Below, one piece after another: positions 1 to 6,672 of a stretch of DNA of 9,505 nucleotides. The notes beneath the pieces were generated by a model, which was given only the letters and a program-made list of their open reading frames with translations, had not been told where the DNA came from and did no database searches. The translations under genes and the position numbers were made by a program. This DNA comes from CAYNNP01 sp964398215 (GTDB taxonomy: Bacteria > Planctomycetota > Planctomycetia > Pirellulales > Pirellulaceae): assembly GCA_964398215.1 (NCBI GenBank), contig CAYNNP010000253.1, positions 1-9,505 of the forward strand, given 5' to 3'. Position 1 is the first letter of the stretch; the number at the start of each line of letters is the position of its first letter.

Positions 1-3000
1 CCTGGTGCGAACACTAACTGGCAAATCGATTCGACAGAGAACATTCTGGATGGAACCGGCCAACTGAACATCGGCGATTCCTTTGAAGTCGTCTTCACCG
101 TCACGATCGATCCTGATGGGCTGGATAGCGTTTCGCAAGCCTTGGAAAACCAAGGAACCGTTACTGGTGATGCGTTAGATGAAAATGGTAATCCAATCGC
201 TGGCCTGCAAGCCTCCGACGATTCGGATAACGGCACCGATCCCAACGGGGAAAACGGCGAAGACAATGGTGATGGAACGTTTGCAAACGATCCAACGCCG
301 ATCATCATCGCTGACATTGCTGTTGCTAAGCGAGTCATTGGATCGCCAGTTCAACTTACCAACGACAACTTTGCAGTCACCTACGAACTGGTTGTCGAAA
401 ACATCGGTACGGTTGACTTGAGCGAATTGACGTTGAGTGATGACATCAGAGCTCAGTTTGGTTCGGCGTTTGTTGGCGCAGGCAACTTGTCCCTAGCAAG
501 CGGACCGACTCAACCTCTTAGCACCGTTGTTTTGAACAGCAGTTGGGATGGCGATGGCATTACTGATATATTGGACGAGGGATCGACAAGCGAACTGTCG
601 ATTGGCGATTCGTTTGCCATTCGCTTCGTGGTTGAAGTCGATCCAGATGCGAGCGGCACATCGGGCCCACTGAACAATCAAGCGACCGTCGCAGGCCAAG
701 CGGTTGACTCGAGCGGCAACCCTATCAAAGACGAAACCGGGAACCCAATCACAACCAACGATCTTAGCGATAGTGGTGCCGATCCATCGACTGCCAACAG
801 CGGCGAACCTGGCGACACAGCGATCACCGACGACCCAACGCCACTTTTGATTCCCGACCTGGGCGTTGGCAAACAAGCCAATACGGTTACGATCGCAACC
901 GATGCCAATGGCAATGAATTGACCGGTTCTTATGACATCCAGTACCTGGTCGTCATCGAAAACACGGGAACAATCGAACTGACCAATCCTCAATTGCTGG
1001 ATGATTTGACATCGACTGCAACGTTCGGCGACGCTTATGACGCGAGCCTGCTAAGCGGACCGAGTGACCGCAGTGGGCTGATCACTGGACCCGCAATCGT
1101 TAGCCACACATTGGCCAACGCTGGCGATTTGCCAAACCTGAACTCAGGTTTCTTGGGCGGTGGTACCGAGGCTGGCCTATTCGACGGAACCAGCGGAAGA
1201 ATTCAAGTCGGAGAACAGATCGTTCTTTCGTTCACGATTCGGATCGATACTCTAGAGCTAACCGACGGTGACGCACTTGATGGGTCGGCGCAAAATCAAA
1301 TCCAAGGCTCAGCAAATTCTTCTCAAGGCTCTGTGACCGACGATTCGGATCATGGTCTGAATCCGAACACCAACAACAACAATGGTGTTGGATCGGACGA
1401 CCCGACGCCACTGCAAGTTCCTCAGGTTCGCTTGTGGAAATCGCACTCCGATGCGGTCAGCAATGGCGACGGGACTTCGACCATCACCGTTCAGCTGCGT
1501 GTCCAGAATAGCGGCACCGTGGATCTACAAAACCTTGTACTTTCCGAAGACTTGAGAGATCAGTTTGGCGACGCATTCATCTCGGCGACGGCACCAACCA
1601 TCGTTTCGGGACCATCATTCCCTACAAGCAACATTCCTGCGGGACTGATCAATACGTCATGGAACGGTTTGACCTCGCTAGACGTCTTTGATTCAACATT
1701 CGGCGGCGAAATGCTTGCTGCTGGTGATCAATTCACCATCGAGTTCGATGTGGTCGTTGATCCAGATTTGAACGACGACAATGCCGACTACTTGCAAAAC
1801 ACGGCAACGATTTCAGGTGACGGCACGAACTTTGATGGCAGCACCATCACGGTCAGCGACGACAGTGGTGTGGACAACGGAAACGGAATCGACTCTGACG
1901 AACCGACTTCAGCGATCATTCCTGAAATTGCGATCGTCAAAAGAGCTGGGGACGCGATTGCAAACGGTGATGACTGGAATGTGACGTTCACATTGGTGGT
2001 TGAAAACACTGGATCGGTGAACCTTAACAACCTAACGCTACTGGACGATATCAGCAGCCAGCTTGGCAACGCTTTCGTGTCGGTCAGCGGACTTTCAATC
2101 AACAACTTTGCGGGCGCGGGAACTGCTCCTGCGGTAAACCCAGCGTGGGCCAATAACAACACATCGGCAAGCTTGATTAGTGGCGGTGATTTGGATCCCG
2201 GAGATCGATTCGAAGTCGTTTACACGGTAACGATCGATCCCGATAGAATCGATTCCATGTCCCAGGCTTTGAACAACCAAGCCACCATTGGCGGTGACGC
2301 GGTTGATCAAATGGGTAATCCGCTATTGAGCGATCTGGGGACGCAGCTAACCGCTGGCGATATTTCTGATGATGGGTCCAACCCGCAGGGGACAAATCCT
2401 GGCGAAAATGGTGACACTGGCACCGACGCTGATCCAACGCCGATCATTATCGCGGACACAAGTATCGCGAAACAAGTGATCGGGCAGCCGACGATTCTTG
2501 CCAATGGGAACTTTGCTGTTACCTATCAACTGGCGGTCGAAAACATCGGCACCGTGAACCTCAGCAACCTAACGTTGGTTGACGATCTGGAAACTCAGTT
2601 TGGCACAGCGGTCTTCCAAGGTGTCAGCGGTTTGAACTTCGTCGCGCCACCGGCCAATGCTAACAGCAGAATTTCCCTCAACACCGCAAACTGGGATGGC
2701 ACCGCAGCAACCGATATCTTGGATCAAGCTGCTGGAAACCATCTGGCGATAGGCGATTCTTTCGCGATCCAATTCACAGTCGAAGTCGATGCAGGTGCTG
2801 CAACGGGAGTTTTGAACAATCAAGCGACCATCTCGGGCACAGCTGTGGACTCCAACGGCGATGTTTACACGAATGCTGCCGGCGCGCCGATCACTTCAAG
2901 TGACGATTCAGATTCCGGGCCAACAACTGCTGACAATAATGTTGGCCAACCTGGTGACACCGGCGGAAGCGATGACCCAACTCCAACGTATATCCCAAAT

Positions 3001-5148
3001 ATTGGACTGGCAAAACAAGCCGGCGCTCCGGTTCCAAACGGTGACAATTTCGACGTCGTCTTCACATTGGTTTGGGAAAACACCGGCAACGTCACCCTCA
3101 ATGACTTGACGCTATTCGATGACGTTCGTGCTCAATTTGGCAACGCATTCCTGGCGGCTTCGGGACTGACGGTTCAGAACTTCAGCGGAACGGGCACCGC
3201 ACCAGTTGCAAATACTAACTGGAACGGAAACACAGCTCTCAGCATGATCTCCGGTGGTACTGCAAACGTAGGCGACTCATTCGAAGTCGTGTTCACGGTC
3301 ACTATCGACCCTGATGGATTCGATGGGACGAGCCAAGCACTCAGTAACCAAGCGACTGCATTCGGTGACGCACTGGACGAAAACGGGAACGCCATTTTGG
3401 ATGATTCGGGTAACCAGATCGTCGCGTCAGATGTCAGTGACAACGGCAGCAATCCCAATGATGAAAATGGGGTATCGGAAACCAACGATGGTATCCACGC
3501 AAACGACCCAACGCCTGTGCTGATCGCGGACGTATCGGTTGTCAAATCAGTCGTTGGTATCTCGTCGGAATTGCCCAACGGAAACTTTGATGTCCAATAC
3601 GAATTGATCATCGAAAACACCGGAACATTGGACTTGGTAAATCTAACTTTGGTTGAAGACCTGACCACGCACTTTGGTACAGCGCTGTACAGTGCTGGTA
3701 ATCTGAGACTGGAAGCTGGCCCAGCAAATGCAGGCAGCAGCATCACGCTGAATTCAACCAGCTGGGATGGGAACCTAGTCACTGAAATGATTGACCAAAC
3801 CGTGGCTTCATCGCTTGCGGTTGGCGATTCTTTCACCGTGCGATTCACTGTTCAAGTCGACCCTGACGCGGTGGGAGCCCCACAAGGACTTGATAACCAA
3901 GTCACCGTGGGCGGTACGGCGACCGATTCCACAGGCAACTTCATCGTTGGCCCCGATGGGACTCCGGTCACAACCACCGACGACTCTGATTCGGGAACCA
4001 ACCCGAACAGCGACAACCCGAATGCTGCTGGTGACAACCAGACCAGTGACGACCCGACACCACTGCTGCTGCCGGACGTTTCTTTGGCCAAGCGTGCTGG
4101 CGACGCCGTTCCAAACGGAGAAGACTATGACATCACGTTCACATTGGTCTTTGCAAACACCGGAACCACAACGCTGAACAATCTGACTTTGACCGACGAC
4201 ATAGCCGCCGAATTTGGCAACACCCTTGTCGGCATCAGCAATCTCGGCGTTCAGAATTTCTCGGGCACTGGTACAGCCCCCACCGTCAACGGCGGTTGGT
4301 TGGCCGATACCACTGAATCGCTGATCAGTGGTGGCACATTGCATGTTGGCGATCGCTTTGAAGTTGTTTTCACGACGACAATCGACCCAAATGCCGATGG
4401 CGCATCAGTATCACTTGATAACCAAGCAGTCGCGACTGCCAACGGGCTGGATGAGAATGGCAATCCGCTGCTAGACACGAACGGCGACCCGGTGTTGACC
4501 AGTGACGAAAGTGACAACGGAGCCAACCCGAGCGACGAGAATGGATCCGAAGACACAGCGGACGGTGTCTTTGCAAACGACCCAACACCAATTCAAATCG
4601 CGGACCTATCAATTGCGAAAGCTGTTGTGGGCGAACCGAATCTATTGTGGAATGGCAACGCTGTCGTGACCTATCGATTGATCGTCGAAAACACCGGTAC
4701 CGTTGATCTTGCCAACCTAAGTCTGATTGAAGACCTGGAGTCACAATTTGGAAGCGTCTTCCGCGACGCAGGCAACTTGGTCATTTCGGCTGCACCTACC
4801 AATCCGGCTAGCAGCATCACACTGAACTCTGCGGGCTGGGACGGAGCAACGGACTTAGAATTGATCGACGTATCCGCAAGCAACCTGCTAGCCGTTGGCG
4901 ATTCGTTCGCACTGGAATTCACTGCAGAAGTCAACGCACTCGAAGTCACCGGCCCGCTGCTGAACCAAGTCACTGGGGTCGCACAAGGAACGGATACGGC
5001 TGGCAATCTGCTGACTGATTCCAGTGGCAATCCACTGAATGCTGATGACGTCAGTGACAATGGACAAGACCCACGGTCAGAAAATGGCGAAGACGACAGC
5101 GATGGTATTTTTGGCAACGACCCAACGCCTGTGAACATCGAACTGGAC
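1..5148 (+). repeat. Ten tandem DUF11-like protein repeats with alternating A/B subtypes
   Basis: Unit boundaries, placed just after the 'DPTPxxIxD' motif, are: R0 1-315 (partial), R1 316-858, R2 859-1425, R3 1426-1926, R4 1927-2457, R5 2458-3000, R6 3001-3531, R7 3532-4077, R8 4078-4605, R9 4606-5148. R1, R5, R7 and R9 (181-182 aa) are type A: they start like 'IAKxVxG', have an 'LNSxxWDG' segment and a 'DILDQ'-like segment. R0, R4, R6 and R8 (176-177 aa where complete) are type B: they carry 'KRAGDAVPNG', 'NFSGTGTAP', 'LISGG' and 'FEVVFTVTIDPD'. R2 (189 aa) and R3 (167 aa) are divergent. Synonymous codons differ freely between copies, so the repeats are old or have been diversified. The alternation implies growth by duplication of an A-B pair. 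Confidence 0.88.
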
Positions 5149-6063
5149 CCAACCGGATTCTTCTACGATGAAAGTACCGGCGAGATTTTGACGGGAGGAT
5201 CCATTTCTGTGGCCGGACCAGGACCCGGAACTGTCAACTTGGTCGATGACGGAGACGATGGCGATTACCAATTCTTTGGCACCACTCCTGGTACTTATGT
5301 TGTCACAGTCACAGCACCTCCGGGATTCGAATTGGCACTGGACCAACTGAGTGGAACCCCACTGGATCCAACGGGACTGGGCAATCCGTTCTTACTGGGT
5401 TCAAGCGATCAAGATGGAGATGGGTTCTTGGATGACACGACGCCAACGACGTATTACTTGGAATTCGATCTGAACATTGGTGATCCACTTCTGCTAAACA
5501 ACAACTTGCCATTCAGACGAGCATCCTTGGGCGCCCCCGGCGTATCGGGCAACCCGCCACAACTGCCGTTCATTCCACCGATCTATCGGTCGCCAATCGC
5601 GGGTTTGCTCAGTAGCTACATTGGTGCTCCGGGGCCGATCTATTCAGGTATCCCAGTCAACTCGAATGCGAATCCATTGTCACTGGATAGTGGTCGAGCT
5701 GTAACGGGCGGCTATTCAACCGGCGGTCTGATGGACGATTGTGCTTGTCCCGCACCGATCACTCCGGCGTGTCAGCCAATCGATCCATGTGGTCAATTCG
5801 GTGTGCCAGTTGATGGGCCGATTATGCATATTCAGGACGAAGTGATTCTCGACGACGATTGTCCCTGCGATTCAATTCTTCAAACGACTGTTGCTCCTGA
5901 AACCGATCCGGATGCGATTAGCGAGAATGATGCCGAAAGGGAAACAGAAGCTGAGTTGACGCAAGTCGATTCTGATTCGAGTTTGACAAAAACGCACAAG
6001 CGTGAGGAAACGATTCGCCGGCCGTGGTTCTTGAAAAAAATCGCTACTTGGTTCAGTGCCTAG
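1..6063 (+). CDS. Giant DUF11-like repeat surface/secreted protein, 5' truncated by the window edge
   Basis: The frame is open from base 1 with no start codon that makes sense (a TTG at 142 lies inside a repeat), so this is the C-terminal 2020 residues of a longer protein. It ends TAG at 6061 followed at once by TAA. Residues 1-1716 are ten repeats of about 180 aa. Each has a core like 'ENTGTVDLxNLTLxDD', a 'GDSFxVxFTVxIDPD' strand, 'LxNQATVxG', then an Asp/Asn/Gly-rich linker ending 'DDPTP'. This is the pattern of DUF11-type Ig-like beta-sandwich repeats found in extracellular bacterial proteins. A beta domain (about 1717-1838) and a cysteine-bearing tail follow. The protein is very acidic and cysteine-free up to residue 1913, which fits an exported, possibly calcium-stabilised stalk or adhesin. 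A structural or adhesive surface role is inferred. No enzyme motif is visible, and the signal peptide would lie upstream of the window. Confidence 0.9.
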   Translation, partial: PGANTNWQIDSTENILDGTGQLNIGDSFEVVFTVTIDPDGLDSVSQALENQGTVTGDALDENGNPIAGLQASDDSDNGTDPNGENGEDNGDGTFANDPTPIIIADIAVAKRVIGSPVQLTNDNFAVTYELVVENIGTVDLSELTLSDDIRAQFGSAFVGAGNLSLASGPTQPLSTVVLNSSWDGDGITDILDEGSTSELSIGDSFAIRFVVEVDPDASGTSGPLNNQATVAGQAVDSSGNPIKDETGNPITTNDLSDSGADPSTANSGEPGDTAITDDPTPLLIPDLGVGKQANTVTIATDANGNELTGSYDIQYLVVIENTGTIELTNPQLLDDLTSTATFGDAYDASLLSGPSDRSGLITGPAIVSHTLANAGDLPNLNSGFLGGGTEAGLFDGTSGRIQVGEQIVLSFTIRIDTLELTDGDALDGSAQNQIQGSANSSQGSVTDDSDHGLNPNTNNNNGVGSDDPTPLQVPQVRLWKSHSDAVSNGDGTSTITVQLRVQNSGTVDLQNLVLSEDLRDQFGDAFISATAPTIVSGPSFPTSNIPAGLINTSWNGLTSLDVFDSTFGGEMLAAGDQFTIEFDVVVDPDLNDDNADYLQNTATISGDGTNFDGSTITVSDDSGVDNGNGIDSDEPTSAIIPEIAIVKRAGDAIANGDDWNVTFTLVVENTGSVNLNNLTLLDDISSQLGNAFVSVSGLSINNFAGAGTAPAVNPAWANNNTSASLISGGDLDPGDRFEVVYTVTIDPDRIDSMSQALNNQATIGGDAVDQMGNPLLSDLGTQLTAGDISDDGSNPQGTNPGENGDTGTDADPTPIIIADTSIAKQVIGQPTILANGNFAVTYQLAVENIGTVNLSNLTLVDDLETQFGTAVFQGVSGLNFVAPPANANSRISLNTANWDGTAATDILDQAAGNHLAIGDSFAIQFTVEVDAGAATGVLNNQATISGTAVDSNGDVYTNAAGAPITSSDDSDSGPTTADNNVGQPGDTGGSDDPTPTYIPNIGLAKQAGAPVPNGDNFDVVFTLVWENTGNVTLNDLTLFDDVRAQFGNAFLAASGLTVQNFSGTGTAPVANTNWNGNTALSMISGGTANVGDSFEVVFTVTIDPDGFDGTSQALSNQATAFGDALDENGNAILDDSGNQIVASDVSDNGSNPNDENGVSETNDGIHANDPTPVLIADVSVVKSVVGISSELPNGNFDVQYELIIENTGTLDLVNLTLVEDLTTHFGTALYSAGNLRLEAGPANAGSSITLNSTSWDGNLVTEMIDQTVASSLAVGDSFTVRFTVQVDPDAVGAPQGLDNQVTVGGTATDSTGNFIVGPDGTPVTTTDDSDSGTNPNSDNPNAAGDNQTSDDPTPLLLPDVSLAKRAGDAVPNGEDYDITFTLVFANTGTTTLNNLTLTDDIAAEFGNTLVGISNLGVQNFSGTGTAPTVNGGWLADTTESLISGGTLHVGDRFEVVFTTTIDPNADGASVSLDNQAVATANGLDENGNPLLDTNGDPVLTSDESDNGANPSDENGSEDTADGVFANDPTPIQIADLSIAKAVVGEPNLLWNGNAVVTYRLIVENTGTVDLANLSLIEDLESQFGSVFRDAGNLVISAAPTNPASSITLNSAGWDGATDLELIDVSASNLLAVGDSFALEFTAEVNALEVTGPLLNQVTGVAQGTDTAGNLLTDSSGNPLNADDVSDNGQDPRSENGEDDSDGIFGNDPTPVNIELDPTGFFYDESTGEILTGGSISVAGPGPGTVNLVDDGDDGDYQFFGTTPGTYVVTVTAPPGFELALDQLSGTPLDPTGLGNPFLLGSSDQDGDGFLDDTTPTTYYLEFDLNIGDPLLLNNNLPFRRASLGAPGVSGNPPQLPFIPPIYRSPIAGLLSSYIGAPGPIYSGIPVNSNANPLSLDSGRAVTGGYSTGGLMDDCACPAPITPACQPIDPCGQFGVPVDGPIMHIQDEVILDDDCPCDSILQTTVAPETDPDAISENDAERETEAELTQVDSDSSLTKTHKREETIRRPWFLKKIATWFSA
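5149..5514 (+). other. SdrD-B-like / carbohydrate-binding-like beta domain of the giant protein
   Basis: Visible residues 1717-1838 depart from the DUF11-like repeats. The segment opens 'PTGFFYDESTGEILTGGSISV', has a 'DGDYQFFGTTPGTYVVTVTAPPGF' core and closes 'TTYYLEFDLNIGDPLLLNNNLPF'. The 'GxYxFxxxxPGTYxVTVxxPxGF' pattern is typical of SdrD-B / Cna-B / carboxypeptidase-regulatory-like beta sandwiches, and I recall similar domains closing DUF11-repeat proteins in Proteobacteria. Residues 1803-1812 (DQDGDGFLDD) match the DxDxDG calcium loop of dockerin/TSP3-type repeats. Calcium binding is inferred from that motif only. Confidence 0.65.
5515..6060 (+). other. Cysteine-cluster tail and basic C-terminus of the giant protein
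   Basis: Visible residues 1839-2020 begin as a Pro/Gly/Ser-rich low-complexity linker. Residues 1914-1956 then hold six cysteines (C1914, C1916, C1924, C1930, C1954, C1956) in two CxC pairs ('DDCACP' and 'DDDCPCD') with two singles between. These are the only cysteines in the 2020 visible residues. An acidic stretch (about 1962-1990) follows, and the protein ends with a basic, aromatic segment 'RRPWFLKKIATWFSA'. There is no LPXTG, no PEP-CTERM and no clear transmembrane helix. The tail could serve disulfide crosslinking, metal binding or anchoring to the cell surface; none of these is shown by the sequence alone. Confidence 0.5.
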
Positions 6064-6068
6064 TAACG

Positions 6069-6110
6069 GGCTTCCAGCCTGTGAATAGAAAAAAACACAG
6101 GCTGGAAGCC
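6069..6110. repeat. Perfect 15-bp inverted repeat (hairpin) after the giant gene
   Basis: GGCTTCCAGCCTGTG at 6069-6083 is exactly complementary to 6096-6110, with a 12-base A-rich loop (6084-6095); a G:U pair can extend the base. It starts 5 bases after the stop codon TAG. The only T tract downstream on the + strand is a short CTTTTG at about 6118-6123, so it is not a textbook rho-independent terminator, although it could still end transcription or stabilise the mRNA 3' end. From memory, similar 'CAGGCTGGAAGCCTATGCC' palindromes recur between genes in Rhodopirellula-type genomes; that is recollection and was not checked here. Confidence 0.7.
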
Positions 6111-6238
6111 TATGCCACTTTTGTCTAGCGACAGGCGGGTACCTTGTGCGATGCGGGTTGGTTAGGATTTTGAGGGCTCAGTAGGTTCTCTTTGCTACTG
6201 CGCCAACAATTTTCCTTCGCTGGCAACTGGTTCCACCC

Positions 6239-6499
6239 ATGAAAAAACACGAATGGCGCGAGAATACTGAGGATGGTGAGACTCGTTTGGTCACAGTCAC
6301 GCGGCACGCCGGCAAGTGGCAACTGCAATCGCGTCTCAAGACTGAATCCGAATGGACGAAGTTTCCCGTCATCCTGCTGGAGGATCTGGAGAGTCTGCAC
6401 GAAATCATCTCGAACAAGTATCGACGCAATCGGGTGCCTCATAGCCACGTCTTAGAAATCGAAGCCTTGATCGCTGCGGCACAGGCGAAAAAACACTAG
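6239..6499 (+). CDS. Small conserved-type hypothetical protein, 86 aa
   Basis: ATG at 6239, TAG at 6497-6499. The product is soluble and charged, beginning 'MKKHEWRENTEDGETRLV' and ending in a Lys/His tail. The first half looks like short beta strands with aromatic residues (W6, W27, W39: 'GKWQLQSRLKTESEWTKF'). The second half looks helical ('LEDLESLHEIISNKYRRNRVPHSHVLEIEALIAAAQ'). There are no membrane segments, signal peptide or cysteines. Codon choice looks coding throughout (many GAG/CTG/ATC/AAG codons), and the start is the first ATG after a non-coding stretch, but there is no Shine-Dalgarno sequence ahead of it. I recall similar short proteins in planctomycete genomes but know no function. 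The gene is convergent with mutS and follows the giant gene after 175 bases, so it is probably transcribed on its own. Confidence 0.65.
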   Translation: MKKHEWRENTEDGETRLVTVTRHAGKWQLQSRLKTESEWTKFPVILLEDLESLHEIISNKYRRNRVPHSHVLEIEALIAAAQAKKH

Positions 6500-6536
6500 T
6501 GAGAAAAACCTGCTACGAAGCAGTTGAGTTCACTAC

Positions 6537-6672
6537 GAGGCTGTGATTTTTTGGAAACGCCTTTTTGGGTGAGCGACAAGACGCTAGCCATCGGCCAATT
6601 TGCGCAGAATCGAACGCCACAAAAACGGCGGCTATCGCCTTGCCGCTCACAAAACAAAAAACTCACAGCCTC
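6537..6672. mobile_element. 136-bp imperfect palindrome, MITE-like element or convergent terminator
   Basis: The outer arms GAGGCTGTGATTTTTTG (6537-6553) and 6655-6672 pair over 17 bp with one bulged base (C6662). The inner arms 6569-6593 and 6626-6650 pair at 20 of 25 positions around a 32-base loop. The trinucleotide TAC lies directly outside both ends (6534-6536 and 6673-6675), as a 3-bp target duplication would. The right end supplies the last base of the mutS stop codon. Terminal inverted repeats, flanking repeat, small size and no coding capacity fit a MITE or degenerate insertion-sequence relic. The position between convergent genes and the T/A runs in the outer stem would equally suit a bidirectional terminator. 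The two readings are not exclusive, and the 3-bp flank could be chance. Confidence 0.5.

Noticed and set aside
3174..3848. Long minus-strand open frame (224 aa) opposite the giant gene
   Set aside because: It runs antisense to a well-supported repeat protein, and its composition (Ser/Pro/Val-rich) is what antisense reading of Asp/Asn/Gly/Thr-rich repeats gives. The same type of shadow frame recurs opposite other repeats.
3808..4344. Minus-strand 178-aa open frame opposite repeats R7-R8
   Set aside because: Shadow frame of the repeat array with no recognisable domain.
1..5148. CRISPR array or nucleotide-level satellite
   Set aside because: Periodicity is about 540 bases at the protein level in one continuous reading frame, with free synonymous divergence; there are no short identical repeats with unique spacers.
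6125..6448. Minus-strand 107-aa frame antisense to the small gene
   Set aside because: It overlaps the 86-aa gene almost entirely and shows no family features. The + strand frame has the better codon pattern and a more protein-like composition.
6510..6523. Small CTGCT...AGCAG hairpin after the small gene
   Set aside because: Only a 5-bp stem with a 4-base loop and no T tract after it; expected by chance.
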